Shown piece after piece: positions 37,280 through 47,049 of a stretch of DNA of 64,000 bases; position 1 is the first letter of the stretch, and each line of letters opens with the position of its first letter. Source of the DNA: Spectribacter hydrogenoxidans (GTDB lineage: Bacteria; Pseudomonadota; Gammaproteobacteria; Nevskiales; Salinisphaeraceae); the NCBI RefSeq assembly GCF_031846275.1, contig NZ_JAVRIB010000010.1, positions 1 through 64,000 on the forward strand. Reading direction: 5' to 3'. The translations under genes and the position numbers were made by a program. Under the pieces are notes generated by a model. It was not told where the DNA came from and did no database searches. It was given only the letters and a program-made list of their open reading frames with translations.

Positions 37280-39969
37280 ATCCCGCGCCCGATCGCGCGC
37301 CGGCGGCAGCCGACCTGCAGGCCGAGCTGTTCGCTCACACCGAAGGCGTGGCGCCGCTGGAGATCAAGCCGGTCCGCGCCGCGCTCAAGTCGGTGCGGGA
37401 GACACTCGGCGAGGCGTTCGGGGCCGGCGTCCCCATCGACGAGCTGGTGCGGCTGCGTGCCGCCTGCACCGACCGTATTCTGGTCCGGGCCTGGCAGGAA
37501 CTCCTGGGTGACAGCGACCCCCGCACCGCCCTGGTCGCGGTTGGCGGCTATGGCCGCGGCGAACTGCTGCCCAATTCCGACGTCGACCTGCTGATCCTCT
37601 ACCGCGAGGGCTGTCTGGACGAGATTCGCGACGGCCTGGAGCGGTTCATCACCTTCATCTGGGATATCGGCCTGCAGATCGGCCACAGCGTGCGCTCGCC
37701 AGCCGAATGCACCGACGCGGCGGCCGATGATGTCACCGTCATCACCAATCTGATGGAGGCCCGCCGGCTGGCGGGCGATGCCGGCCTGGTGACCGAGATG
37801 GGAACACGGCTGCAGCCGGACCGGGTCTGGCCAACCGCAGCCTTCTTCCAGGCCAAGCTGGAGGAACAGCAGGCCCGCCACGCCCACTACGACGAAACCG
37901 CCTACAAGCTCGAACCCAACACCAAGGAATCACCCGGCGGCCTGCGGGACATCCAGACCATCGCCTGGGTGGCCAAACGCCATTTCGATACCGACACCCT
38001 CTACGGCCTGGTCGAGCACGGATTCCTCACCGAACGGGAATACCGGGAACTTCGCCGGGGGCAGTCCTTCCTCTGGCGGGTACGCTTTGCCCTGCACATG
38101 GTCACCGATCGCTGCGAGGACCGGTTGCTGTTCGACCACCAGGTGCGGGTGGCCGAAATGCTGGGCTACCAGGATGCCAGCCACAACTTGGCGGTCGAGC
38201 AGTTCATGCAGAGATATTACCGCAATATCAAGGCTCTATCAGCGCTTAATGATATTCTGCTGCAGCTTTTCAGCGAGGCAATCCTGCACGCTGGCGAAGA
38301 CGCCGCGCCCCGGCCGATCAACGGCCGCTTTCAGGCCCGGCTGGGTTTCATCGAGGTGCGCGACGACGAAGTGTTCCGCCGTTCACCCCGGGCGCTGCTG
38401 GAAATCTTCTATCTCATGCAGACCCGCCCGCGGCTGGTGGGCATCCGCGCGCATACCCTGCGCCTGATGCGGCGGGACCGTCACCTGATCGACGAGGGGC
38501 TGCGCGGGGATGTGCGTAGCCGACGACTGTTCACCGAAATCCTGCGTCAGCGCAACGGCGTCACCCGCGCGCTGCGGCGAATGAACCGCTACGGGGTGCT
38601 GGGACGCTACCTGCCGGCCTTCGGGGACATCATCGGCCGCATGCAGTTCGATCTGTTCCACACCCTGACCGTGGACGAACACACGCTGTTCGTGATCCGC
38701 AATCTGCGCCGGCTGGCCCTGCCTCGCTTCGACCATGAACTGCCGGCGATCAGCCGGGTCATGCAGAGCCTGGACAAGCATGACCTGCTCTACATTACCG
38801 GCCTGTTCCACGATATCGCCAAGGGTCGCGGCGGCGACCACGCCGAGTTGGGGGCCGAAGACGCCGACGCGTTCTGCCGCGAGCACGGCATGGCCAGCGA
38901 GGACCGCGAAATGATCTGCTGGCTGATCCGCCAGCATCTGCTGATGTCCATGACCGCCCAGCGCAAGGACATCAACGACCCCGAGGTCGTCCACGAGTTC
39001 GCCCAGGCGGTGGGCACGGTGGAACGGCTGGACCGGCTCTACGTATTCACGATTTGCGACATCCGCGCCACCAACCCCAACCTGTGGAATTCCTGGAAGG
39101 AAAGCCTGCTCACCGAGCTCTATACCAATACCCGGCGCAACCTGGAGCGGGGCCTGGACAATCCGCTCCAGCAGGCCGAGTTGGTGGCCGAAAACCGCAG
39201 CGCGGCCGCCGCCCTGCTCACCCGCCGCAAGGTCCGCACTCCGGCGTTCAAGCAGGTCTGGGCCCGGCTGGATGACGATTACTTCCTTCGTCACAGCGCC
39301 GAGGAAATCGCCTGGCACACCGAGGCCATCGCCCGCCATCACCAGCAGGCCGATTCCTCCGATCAGTCGCTGGTGATCGTCGACAGCGTCGGCGATCAGG
39401 GCACCACGGTATTCGTCTACACCCGTGACCGGGATTACCTGTTCGGCCTGACCACCGGTGTCCTCGCACAGCTGGGATTATCGATCCTGGATGCCCGCAT
39501 CAACACCACGGTGGACGACTGCACCATGGACAGCTACGTGGTCACCGAAAGCGACGGGCGCCCCATCACCGACGCCCGCCGGGGTGCGGAAATCGAGACC
39601 GCACTGGCCCAGGCCATCGCCAACCCGGAAGTCTCGGAAATCCGCGTCACCCGTCGCAGCTCCCGCCGCAGCCGCGCCTTTTCGGTACCCACACAAGTGT
39701 ATTTCACTGTCGACCATCGCCACCAGCACACGGTGATGGAACTGACCACAGCCGACCGGCCCGGGCTGCTGTCGACCGTCGGTCAGATATTCCGCAAGCG
39801 CGGCATCCTGGTGGATACCGCCAAGATCGCCACCATCGGCGAACGGGCGGAGGACGTCTTCCACATCACCGACCGGGAGGGGGCGCCGATCAACGACCCG
39901 GTCGCGTTCTACCAGCTTCGCCAGATGCTGATGCGGGTGCTCGACCGGACCCGGGACGAAGCCACATGA
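37276..39969 (+). CDS. glnD: Bifunctional PII uridylyltransferase/uridylyl-removing enzyme
   Basis: GlnD senses glutamine and adds or removes UMP on the PII proteins GlnB/GlnK. A TTG at 37276 overlapping the map stop gives 897 residues: nucleotidyltransferase domain with GGYGRGELLPNSDVDLLIL at about 90-108, a uridylyl-removing HD domain (LFHDIAKGRGGDHAELG at about 513), and two C-terminal ACT domains (about 705-890, including TTADRPGLLSTVGQIFRKRG). The map-glnD-dapC order is that of Pseudomonas. No ribosome site precedes the TTG, so expression may depend on coupling to map. Confidence 0.96.
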   Translation: MNPAPDRAPAAADLQAELFAHTEGVAPLEIKPVRAALKSVRETLGEAFGAGVPIDELVRLRAACTDRILVRAWQELLGDSDPRTALVAVGGYGRGELLPNSDVDLLILYREGCLDEIRDGLERFITFIWDIGLQIGHSVRSPAECTDAAADDVTVITNLMEARRLAGDAGLVTEMGTRLQPDRVWPTAAFFQAKLEEQQARHAHYDETAYKLEPNTKESPGGLRDIQTIAWVAKRHFDTDTLYGLVEHGFLTEREYRELRRGQSFLWRVRFALHMVTDRCEDRLLFDHQVRVAEMLGYQDASHNLAVEQFMQRYYRNIKALSALNDILLQLFSEAILHAGEDAAPRPINGRFQARLGFIEVRDDEVFRRSPRALLEIFYLMQTRPRLVGIRAHTLRLMRRDRHLIDEGLRGDVRSRRLFTEILRQRNGVTRALRRMNRYGVLGRYLPAFGDIIGRMQFDLFHTLTVDEHTLFVIRNLRRLALPRFDHELPAISRVMQSLDKHDLLYITGLFHDIAKGRGGDHAELGAEDADAFCREHGMASEDREMICWLIRQHLLMSMTAQRKDINDPEVVHEFAQAVGTVERLDRLYVFTICDIRATNPNLWNSWKESLLTELYTNTRRNLERGLDNPLQQAELVAENRSAAAALLTRRKVRTPAFKQVWARLDDDYFLRHSAEEIAWHTEAIARHHQQADSSDQSLVIVDSVGDQGTTVFVYTRDRDYLFGLTTGVLAQLGLSILDARINTTVDDCTMDSYVVTESDGRPITDARRGAEIETALAQAIANPEVSEIRVTRRSSRRSRAFSVPTQVYFTVDHRHQHTVMELTTADRPGLLSTVGQIFRKRGILVDTAKIATIGERAEDVFHITDREGAPINDPVAFYQLRQMLMRVLDRTRDEAT

Positions 39970-41180
39970 ACCCACGGCTGGCGCGTCTGCAGCCCTATCC
40001 CTTCGAGCGTCTGGCCGGGCTGCTGGCCGGGGCGGTTCCGCCTGCCGATCGGGCGCCGATTTCCCTGGGGGTGGGGGAACCCCAGCACCCGGCGCCGGAC
40101 TGCGCCCGGCAAGCCATCGTCGACAATCTGGACGGCTTTTCCCGTTACCCCGCCACCCGTGGCGAGGCCGGACTCCGCGAGACGATTGCCGACTGGCTGA
40201 CGCGACGTTTCGGGCTCGCAGACTGCCCGCCGGACCCCGATACCCAGATTCTGCCCGTCGCCGGGACCCGCGAAGCCCTGTTCGCTTTTGCCCAGACGGT
40301 AGTGGCCGGCCCGGACGCCCGGGTGGCCCTGCCCAACCCCGGCTATCAGATCTACGAAGGCGCGGCCCTGCTGGCCGGCGCAGAGCCCCTGTACCTGCCC
40401 TGTCGTGCAGACAACGGTTTCCGGCCCGATCTCGATGCGGTCACCGCCGCGCAGTGGCGACAATGCGAACTGGTCTACCTGTGCTCGCCCGGCAATCCGA
40501 GCGGTGCGGTACTGGATGCCGATTACCTGGCCCGGGCCCTGGCACTGGCCGAACGCCATGATTTCCTTCTCGCCGCCGACGAGTGCTACAGCGAGATCTA
40601 CTTCGACGAGCAGGCGCCGCCCCCGGGCCTGCTGGAGGTGGCCGCGCGTCAGGGCAATGATCGCTTCCAGCGCTGCGTGGTCTTCCACAGTCTGTCCAAG
40701 CGGTCCAACCTGCCCGGCCTGCGCTCGGGCTTCGTGGCCGGTGATGCCGACGTATTGCGGCAGTTCCTGCGCTACCGCACCTATCACGGCGCCACCCTGG
40801 GCCCGCCGGTGCAGGCCGCCAGCCGGGCTGCCTGGTCGGATGAAACGCATGTCCTGGCCAACCGCGATGCCTATCGCGCCAAGCTCGACGCCGTCCTGCC
40901 CATTCTGGCCCCGGTGCTGGACGTGACCCGCCCGGCCGGGAGTTTCTATCTCTGGCCGGCTCTGCCCGAGCAGGTCGCCGGGGGCGACGACGAAACCTTC
41001 ATCCGGGCCCTGTTCGAGCAGGAGAACCTGCGCGCCGTACCCGGCCGCTACCTGGGGCGCGAAGCGGGCGGCAGCAATCCCGGCAACGGCCGGCTGCGGC
41101 TGTCGCTGGTGGCCGGCGTCCCCGAATGCATCGAAGCCGCCCACCGCATCGTCCGGGTGGCCGAACGACTCGGGGCCTGA
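39966..41180 (+). CDS. dapC: Succinyldiaminopimelate transaminase DapC
   Basis: DapC transaminates N-succinyl-2-amino-6-ketopimelate in the succinylase lysine/DAP pathway. It is a 404-residue fold-type I aminotransferase; Lys245 in HSLSKRSNLPGLRSGF binds PLP and LCSPGNPSGAVL and ADECYSEIYFD supply cofactor contacts. The assignment to DapC, not another class I aminotransferase, rests on its sequence style (LGVGEPQHPAP) and its position between glnD and dapD. ATG overlaps the glnD stop. Confidence 0.93.
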   Translation: MNPRLARLQPYPFERLAGLLAGAVPPADRAPISLGVGEPQHPAPDCARQAIVDNLDGFSRYPATRGEAGLRETIADWLTRRFGLADCPPDPDTQILPVAGTREALFAFAQTVVAGPDARVALPNPGYQIYEGAALLAGAEPLYLPCRADNGFRPDLDAVTAAQWRQCELVYLCSPGNPSGAVLDADYLARALALAERHDFLLAADECYSEIYFDEQAPPPGLLEVAARQGNDRFQRCVVFHSLSKRSNLPGLRSGFVAGDADVLRQFLRYRTYHGATLGPPVQAASRAAWSDETHVLANRDAYRAKLDAVLPILAPVLDVTRPAGSFYLWPALPEQVAGGDDETFIRALFEQENLRAVPGRYLGREAGGSNPGNGRLRLSLVAGVPECIEAAHRIVRVAERLGA

Positions 41181-41196
41181 TCCACCATGACTGGCA

Positions 41197-41219
41197 GCGG
41201 GCCGGCCCGCTGGTAGAAT
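41197..41219 (+). promoter_or_regulatory. Palindrome and extended -10 before dapD
   Basis: In the 70-bp dapC-dapD gap a perfect 14-bp palindrome GCGGGCCGGCCCGC (41197-41210) is followed directly by TGGTAGAAT, an extended -10 (TAGAAT at 41214-41219). The start codon is 32 bp further on. The palindrome could be an operator over the spacer region or a hairpin ending dapC. No good -35 is seen, which is usual for extended -10 promoters. Confidence 0.4.
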
Positions 41220-41250
41220 CCGCGTCCTTCATTCGCAATCAGACAACCCC

Positions 41251-42075
<825 letters not shown>

Positions 42076-42095
42076 GCGGGCGTTTGCGCGCCCGC
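42076..42095 (+). terminator. Hairpin directly after the dapD stop codon
   Basis: GCGGGCG (42076-42082) and CGCCCGC (42089-42095) pair perfectly around TTTGCG, followed by GTTTCC. It starts one base after the stop codon. The following T-richness belongs to the heptamer array, so termination may be partial, leaving read-through into the next two genes. Confidence 0.5.
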
Positions 42096-42129
42096 GTTTC
42101 CAGTTTCAGGTTTCGGGTTTCAAGTTGGG
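42095..42129 (+). repeat. 35-bp array of five degenerate heptamers (copy B)
   Basis: Five consecutive 7-bp units on the plus strand: CGTTTCC, AGTTTCA, GGTTTCG, GGTTTCA, AGTTGGG. It matches copy A (5108-5142, minus strand) in unit length, unit number, first letters and a decayed last unit. It lies 13 bp before the GTG of the ArsC/Spx-like gene and overlaps its GGGAAGAG ribosome-site region. Confidence 0.7.
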
Positions 42130-42142
42130 AAGAGAACCTGCA

Positions 42143-42499
42143 GTGAGCGTCATCCTTTACGGCCTGAAGAACTGTGACACCACCCGCAAGGCGGGCCAGT
42201 GGCTAGCCACGGCCGGCATCGACCATGCGTTCGTCGACCTGCACGACGACGGCATCACCGCCGAGCAGCTCGGCGGCTGGCTGGAGGCGCTGGGCTGGGA
42301 AGCCCTGCTCAACAAACGCAGCACGACCTGGCGTGAACTGCCGGACACGGACAAGCAGGCCATCGACGCGCAGCGCGCACGCAAGCTGCTCCAGCGTCAC
42401 CCCACCCTGATCAAGCGGCCGGTGCTGGAACACGGCAGCGACCTGCTGGTGGGCTTTTCCGCCGCCCGCTACGAAGCCGCGCTGGCCGGTGCGGACTGA
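42143..42499 (+). CDS. ArsC/Spx-family reductase-like protein (YffB type)
   Basis: This is a 118-residue thioredoxin-fold protein of the ArsC/Spx family. The single conserved Cys lies in LYGLKNCDTTRKA, and LLNKRSTTWREL and PTLIKRPVLE are typical of the YffB branch, which has no proven arsenate reductase activity. The GTG at 42143 has GGGAAGAGA upstream. A gene of this type beside dapD and dapE is common in gammaproteobacteria, so its role may relate to the DAP pathway or thiol homeostasis; the partner is unknown. Its stop overlaps the dapE ATG by one base. Confidence 0.9.
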   Translation: MSVILYGLKNCDTTRKAGQWLATAGIDHAFVDLHDDGITAEQLGGWLEALGWEALLNKRSTTWRELPDTDKQAIDAQRARKLLQRHPTLIKRPVLEHGSDLLVGFSAARYEAALAGAD

Positions 42500-43638
42500 T
42501 GGACAGCACGCTGGCACTGGCCCGGGAACTGATCGCCCGGCCGTCCGTGACCCCCGACGATGCCGGCTGTCAGCCGCTCATTGCCGGACGCCTGCAGGCC
42601 GCGGGTTTCCGGGTGGAAAACCTGCGCTTCGGCGACGTGGATAATCTCTGGGCCGTGGCTGGCGACCGCGGGCCGTTGCTGTGTTTCGCCGGCCATACCG
42701 ACGTGGTCCCGCCCGGTCCCGCCGAGGACTGGCACACGGATCCGTTCGTGCCGCAGCTGGACGGCGACCGCCTGATCGGCCGGGGCGCCGCTGACATGAA
42801 GGGCAGCGTCGCGGCCATGGTGACCGCCGCTGAACGGTTCCGGGCCGGTTTCGGGGAACGCCAGCAAGGCCGGCTGGCGCTGCTGCTGACCAGCGATGAA
42901 GAAGGCGCGGCCCGCGACGGCACCCGCCGGGTAATGGAAACGCTGGGCGAAAGGGGCGACGCCATCGACTGGTGCGTCGTCGGTGAGCCCTCGAGCCGCG
43001 CGGTTCTGGGTGACACCATCCGGCACGGTCGTCGCGGCAGTCTGACCGGTCATATCCGGGCCCACGGCCGCCAGGGCCACGTGGCCTACCCCGATAGCGC
43101 GGACAACGCCCTGCATCGCCTGATGCCGGTGCTCACCGAACTGGCCGGGCATAGCTGGGACGCCGGCGATGATGACTTCCCGCCTACCAGCTTCCAGATT
43201 TCCAATCTCCAGGCCGGCACCGGCGCCGACAACGTGATTCCGGGCCATGCCGAGGCGCGATTCAACCTGCGTTTTTCACCCGCCCTGACCCCGGACGCGA
43301 TCAGGGCAACCGTGGATGCGGTGTGCCAACGGCACGACCTGGTCTGCGATATCGACTGGCACCTGTCCGGCAAACCCTTCATCACGCGGGGCGGGGCCCT
43401 ACTCGACGCCGTCAGCGACGCCTGTCAGGCCTGCCTGGGAGATCGACCCGTCCGCTCCACCGGTGGTGGCACCTCGGACGGCCGGTTCATCGCGCCCACT
43501 GGCGCGCAGGTGGTGGAACTCGGACCCGTCAATGCCACCATTCACCAGGCCAACGAATGGGTCTCGGCCGCGGATCTGACCACCCTGTCGAGGATCTTCG
43601 AAGACGTCATGCGACGCCTGCTGACCGCCGGCGACTGA
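42499..43638 (+). CDS. dapE: Succinyl-diaminopimelate desuccinylase
   Basis: DapE hydrolyses N-succinyl-LL-DAP with two zinc ions, giving DAP for lysine and peptidoglycan. M20 metallopeptidase motifs: His66 and Asp68 in FAGHTDVVPPG, Asp99 in GRGAADMKG, Glu134-Glu135 in TSDEEGAARDG, and STGGGTSDGRFIA and VNATIHQANEWV near the end. The length of 379 residues is normal. Convergent with the patatin gene, 7 bp between stops. Confidence 0.97.
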   Translation: MDSTLALARELIARPSVTPDDAGCQPLIAGRLQAAGFRVENLRFGDVDNLWAVAGDRGPLLCFAGHTDVVPPGPAEDWHTDPFVPQLDGDRLIGRGAADMKGSVAAMVTAAERFRAGFGERQQGRLALLLTSDEEGAARDGTRRVMETLGERGDAIDWCVVGEPSSRAVLGDTIRHGRRGSLTGHIRAHGRQGHVAYPDSADNALHRLMPVLTELAGHSWDAGDDDFPPTSFQISNLQAGTGADNVIPGHAEARFNLRFSPALTPDAIRATVDAVCQRHDLVCDIDWHLSGKPFITRGGALLDAVSDACQACLGDRPVRSTGGGTSDGRFIAPTGAQVVELGPVNATIHQANEWVSAADLTTLSRIFEDVMRRLLTAGD

Positions 43639-43645
43639 CACGGAA

Positions 43646-45436
43646 TCAGCCGGACGTCCCGCCGCCGGCCCAGCGGTCGAGCTGCTCGTCCGCATGGTGA
43701 TAGGCGCGGTAGACGATACCATCGATGTCCTCCCAGTCGAACATCCCTGACTCGCCCACCGGCATGTGCAGAACCAGATCGGCCTGGCGATCCAGTTCCC
43801 GAGTCTCCCGCTCGCTGGTGAGCGTGGCCGACTGGAACAGGATCTTGAAGATGTTCAGGTGCCGGGGGGCGCCGTCGACGCTGCTGAGCAGTTCAGGCAG
43901 TTCACCCCTGGCCTGTTCCACGCGCAGATCGGCGTTACGGCTGACGTCCGACACCAGCACCGGCCCCAGACCCATGGCGTGCATGGTCTCGAATGGAATA
44001 CTGCGCATCAGGCCGCCGTCCACCAGCAGGTCGCCCTGGTAGACGGTGGGCGGGGCGATGCCCGGTACCGCCATACTCGTGCCAACCCAGTCGGCCAGGT
44101 GGCCGTGGTTGTGAACCACCGGCAACCCCCGGGTCAGATTGGTGCTTTCGCAGAAGAACGGCATCGGCAGCTCCTCGATGCGCCGTTCCCCGAAAATGCT
44201 TAACAGTTGCCGGCGGAATTTCTGCCCCGAGATCAGCGATACCCGGGAGAACGAGTAATCGTTGAGATAGTTGTGGGTCACGAACGTATCCCGAAGCGTA
44301 TCCAGCACGGTATCGGAATCATGGCCACAGGCCACCAGTCCGCCCACGAATGCCCCCATGCTGGTGCCGCCCACCGCGTCCACGGCCAGGCCGCGGTCTT
44401 CCAGCGCCCGCAACAGACCCACGTGCGCAAAGCCCCGGGCGCCACCGCCACCCAGAACGACACACAGCGCCTGCCCCGAGATCAGACGCACCGCACGTCC
44501 CAGTGCCGCCGCCGGCAGCGAGGCGTCGATTCGATGCTGACGCTCGACCGCCAATACCGACTGCCAGTCCGCGCTCCGGGCCGGGGCCTCGTCATCGTCC
44601 CGGTCAAGCAGTAGCAACTCCACCGGGGCCCGGAGTTCCGCCTCGCGCAGCCAGGCGAGCACCCGGCTGCCGGCGGGATCACGGTCCCGGTGGGCGATGA
44701 CCACGATCCGGTCGGCCTGTCGCACGCAGCGACGGGTCCAGGCATCCAGTTCGCCGGTGGCCTGGTAGACGAGATAGCGGTAGGCATCCTCGAGGCGGTT
44801 CAGCCAGCCGGCCACGCGGGCGTTGCCCCCGGCCTCGAAATCGGTAGCCGCCGCCCCCTCCCCCAGTGCCTGGTCCACCCTAGACGGATCGAGCCGCATC
44901 AGGGAGTCAAAGCCCGCCAGCGTTCGGCTGAACGCGCTGCCGATACCGCGGATATCGATACCGTCGTGCGCCGGCACCAATGCGTAGGTGCGCGCACTGC
45001 GACGGCGGTCACGCGGATGGGTAACCGCATCGTGACGCTGGCGTTCCAAAAGCTGTCGCACCAGCGCCAGCATCGCGGCGGGATGCCGCTGAACGACCGC
45101 CTCGAATGCCGATTGGCTGATGCGGAGTACGCGCGAATCCCGGAGGGCCAGAGCATCCGCGACACGGGGCTCACCCGTCACCAGCGCGACTTCGCCCACC
45201 GTCTGCCCGAGTCCCGCTTCCACGACTGCGGCCGGGGCACCGCGGTCCGCCGCGCGAATGACGCGCACCCGCCCGTGAACCACGAGGAACAACGCATCAC
45301 CGGGCTGACCCCGTCGAAACAGGTACTCCCCGCCGCGGTAGTCACGCCATTCGGCGGCGTCTCCCAGCGCGCGCAGCGACCGCCGGTCCAGGGCCCGGAA
45401 CAGCGGGCTGATCTTGAGGGCCGCGACGGCCTTCAT
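43646..45436 (-). CDS. Patatin-like phospholipase with N-terminal cyclic-nucleotide-binding domain (NTE type)
   Basis: The 596 residues contain a cNMP-binding domain at about 10-120 (YLFRRGQPGDALFLVVHGRV, GQTVGEVALVTGEPRVADA), a middle region of about 170 residues, and a patatin domain at about 325-500. The patatin glycine loop is VLGGGGARGFAHVG, the nucleophile Ser359 lies in GGTSMGAFVGG and the dyad Asp473 in LVDGGLMRS, so it should be catalytically active. The layout matches neuropathy-target-esterase-like lysophospholipases. There is no signal peptide or membrane helix. Whether the cNMP domain still binds nucleotide is not clear, as the phosphate-binding Arg region is only partly conserved. 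It follows the aldolase gene by 51 bp. Confidence 0.9.
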   Translation of the reverse strand: MKAVAALKISPLFRALDRRSLRALGDAAEWRDYRGGEYLFRRGQPGDALFLVVHGRVRVIRAADRGAPAAVVEAGLGQTVGEVALVTGEPRVADALALRDSRVLRISQSAFEAVVQRHPAAMLALVRQLLERQRHDAVTHPRDRRRSARTYALVPAHDGIDIRGIGSAFSRTLAGFDSLMRLDPSRVDQALGEGAAATDFEAGGNARVAGWLNRLEDAYRYLVYQATGELDAWTRRCVRQADRIVVIAHRDRDPAGSRVLAWLREAELRAPVELLLLDRDDDEAPARSADWQSVLAVERQHRIDASLPAAALGRAVRLISGQALCVVLGGGGARGFAHVGLLRALEDRGLAVDAVGGTSMGAFVGGLVACGHDSDTVLDTLRDTFVTHNYLNDYSFSRVSLISGQKFRRQLLSIFGERRIEELPMPFFCESTNLTRGLPVVHNHGHLADWVGTSMAVPGIAPPTVYQGDLLVDGGLMRSIPFETMHAMGLGPVLVSDVSRNADLRVEQARGELPELLSSVDGAPRHLNIFKILFQSATLTSERETRELDRQADLVLHMPVGESGMFDWEDIDGIVYRAYHHADEQLDRWAGGGTSG

Positions 45437-45487
45437 GCGCTATCGCGCCCGCCGTCCGGCAGCACCGGCATCAGTAACCGGAATTGC

Positions 45488-46507
45488 TCAGGCCGCGTCC
45501 TGTTCCATGGCGTCGGTGTACTGGCCAAGTGCGGCGGCGCCGTTGCAACGGGCACGGCGATAGTAGGCCTGCTGGGCGGCCGGCACGTTGTCCGACTTGC
45601 CGGACCAGGCCGCCAGCGCCGGGGCCTGGAGGGCCCGACCGTAGGAGAACGACAACGTCCAGGGGGCGTCACCAAGCTGGTTCATCGCGTTGAGATGGCG
45701 GGTCGCCAGCTCGTCGCTCTGTCCGCCCGACAGGAACACGATGCCGGGCACCGCGGCCGGCACATGGCGACGCAGACAGCGCAGCGTGGTGGCCGCAACC
45801 TCGTCCACCCCCGCCTGCTGCGGACACTCGGTGCCCGAGATCACCATGTTGGGCTTGAGCAGCATCCCCTCGAGAAGAACCTGCTGGGCGACCAGTTCGT
45901 CGAATACACGCGTCAGGGTGCGTTCGGTGACCGCCTCGCAGCGCTCGATGTCATGCGGGCCATCCATCAGGACTTCGGGCTCCACGATCGGCACGATACC
46001 CGCCTCCTGGCAGAGGGCGGCGTAGCGCGCCAGAGCATGCGCGTTGGTGTCGATACAGTAATCCGTGGGCATGCCGTCACCGATGGTGATTACCGCACGC
46101 CACTTGGCGAAACGGGCTCCGGCCTTGGCATAGTCGGCCAGCCGTTCACGCAGTCCGTCCAGACCCTCGGTGATCTTTTCGTCGGGGCTGCCCGCCAGCG
46201 GCTTGGCGCCCTTGTCGACCTTGATGCCCGGGATCACGCCCTTGCGGGTCAGCAGGTCGGTAAACGGCGTGCCGTCCAGACCCGACTGGAACAGGGTCTC
46301 CTCGAACAGAATCACGCCGCTGATGAAAGCCTCGGCGCCCTCGGTGGTAAACAGCAGATCCCGGTAGGCCTGGCGATTGGCCTCGTTGGACTCGACGCTG
46401 ATACCGGCCAGCCGCTTGGTGATCGTGCCGGTCGACTCGTCGGCGGCGAGGATGCCCTTGCCAGGCGCGACCAGCGCATTGGCGGTATCAATCAAGTGCT
46501 GCTGCAT
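45488..46507 (-). CDS. Class I fructose-bisphosphate aldolase
   Basis: This aldolase splits fructose 1,6-bisphosphate using a Schiff base. GKGILAADESTGTITKRL, KVDKGAKPLAG, VPIVEPEVLMDG, LLKPNMVISG (Schiff-base Lys218) and VFLSGGQSDELAT are the animal/plant-type class I motifs. The C-terminus ends in YTDAMEQDAA and lacks the final Tyr of the muscle enzyme. The length is 339 residues. The ATG has AGGAAG five bases upstream. It works in glycolysis/gluconeogenesis with the enolase at 13.2 kb; no metal-dependent class II aldolase is in the window. Confidence 0.95.
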   Translation of the reverse strand: MQQHLIDTANALVAPGKGILAADESTGTITKRLAGISVESNEANRQAYRDLLFTTEGAEAFISGVILFEETLFQSGLDGTPFTDLLTRKGVIPGIKVDKGAKPLAGSPDEKITEGLDGLRERLADYAKAGARFAKWRAVITIGDGMPTDYCIDTNAHALARYAALCQEAGIVPIVEPEVLMDGPHDIERCEAVTERTLTRVFDELVAQQVLLEGMLLKPNMVISGTECPQQAGVDEVAATTLRCLRRHVPAAVPGIVFLSGGQSDELATRHLNAMNQLGDAPWTLSFSYGRALQAPALAAWSGKSDNVPAAQQAYYRRARCNGAAALGQYTDAMEQDAA

Positions 46508-46527
46508 GCTTTCTTCCTCATGGCTAT

Positions 46528-46547
46528 TGCCGCCGGATCTGGCGGCA
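46528..46547 (-). promoter_or_regulatory. Leader hairpin before the aldolase gene
   Basis: A perfect 7-bp stem (TGCCGCC at 46528-46534, GGCGGCA at 46541-46547) with a six-base loop lies 20 bp upstream of the aldolase ATG on the minus strand. It sits in the probable 5' leader. It may instead mark the end of the tRNA transcript; there is no T-run. Confidence 0.4.
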
Positions 46548-46572
46548 GTCCCTGTACAACGAACTGACCAAC

Positions 46573-46600
46573 TGTAATTAGCGGAGAGGGTGGGATGCGA
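46573..46600 (-). repeat. Partial copy of the tRNA-Ser 3' end
   Basis: These 28 bases match 46737-46764 (T-arm 3' half, acceptor strand, CCA and flank of tRNA-Ser) with two mismatches, at a fixed offset of 164 bp. The CCA is mutated to CTA. The rest of a tRNA is missing, so this is a remnant, not a gene. Confidence 0.75.
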
Positions 46601-46623
46601 CCGTTTCGTCCGGAACGAAACGG
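46601..46623. repeat. Perfect 9-bp stem hairpin abutting the tRNA-Ser 3' remnant
   Basis: CCGTTTCGT (46601-46609) and ACGAAACGG (46615-46623) pair around a five-base loop, starting at the base where the tRNA remnant ends. A second imperfect hairpin (GGGACAGCGC / GCGCTGCCC) follows. Comparable stems occupy the same place next to the other tRNA remnants. Confidence 0.6.
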
Positions 46624-46742
46624 GACAGCGCGCAAGCGCTGCCCGGAGGGCGTGTGCCAGGGAAGGTACACGTCAACCCACGAGGTTCCTCGGCGGCGCG
46701 ATCCACCCGCATATTCCGCAATGCTCTCGTCAAAATTGTAAT

Positions 46743-46831
46743 TGGCGGAGAGGGTGGGATTCGAACCCACGAGGGGCAAAACCCCTGCCGGTTTTCAAGA
46801 CCGGTGCATTCGACCACTCTGCCACCTCTCC
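46743..46831 (-). tRNA. tRNA-Ser (anticodon UGA)
   Basis: The minus strand folds as a class II tRNA of 89 bases with encoded CCA. The acceptor pair is GGAGAGG / CCTCTCC with discriminator G. The D arm has GTGG, the anticodon loop reads CTTGAAA with anticodon TGA, there is a long variable arm (GCAGGGG..CCCCTCG region), and the T loop is TTCGAAT. It reads UCA and related serine codons. It lies downstream of tRNA-Thr in the same direction and is flanked on both sides by partial copies of itself. Confidence 0.95.
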
Positions 46832-46876
46832 ATTAAGAGTCGTCGGTCCAATTGGCGTCGCTCGGGCTTCCTGCCC
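46814..46876 (-). repeat. 63-bp direct repeat, copy 1 (tRNA-Ser 5' end plus leader)
   Basis: This stretch covers the first 18 bases of tRNA-Ser and its upstream flank. It is repeated at 46922-46984 with one mismatch (46868 versus 46976), offset 108 bp. The tRNA-derived match ends at the conserved GG of the D loop. Confidence 0.8.
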
Positions 46877-46921
46877 GGCGCTCGCCGGGACGAATCAGTG
46901 ATTCGTCTGTCTCCGGCTCGC

Positions 46922-46984
46922 CCACTCTGCCACCTCTCCATTAAGAGTCGTCGGTCCAATTGGCGTCGCTCGGGCATCCTGCCC
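46922..46984 (-). repeat. 63-bp direct repeat, copy 2 (tRNA-Ser 5' remnant)
   Basis: Second copy of 46814-46876, with one mismatch. It carries 18 bases identical to the tRNA-Ser 5' end; beyond the D-loop GG it continues into a perfect 9-bp palindrome, GACGAATCA-G-TGATTCGTC at 46889-46907. It is a remnant and cannot form a tRNA. Confidence 0.8.
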
Positions 46985-47049
46985 TCGCTGGTATCCAGCG
47001 CTCTCCGGCCGGGCCTCCTGCCCGGCGCTCGCCCGCCATTGGATGTGTA

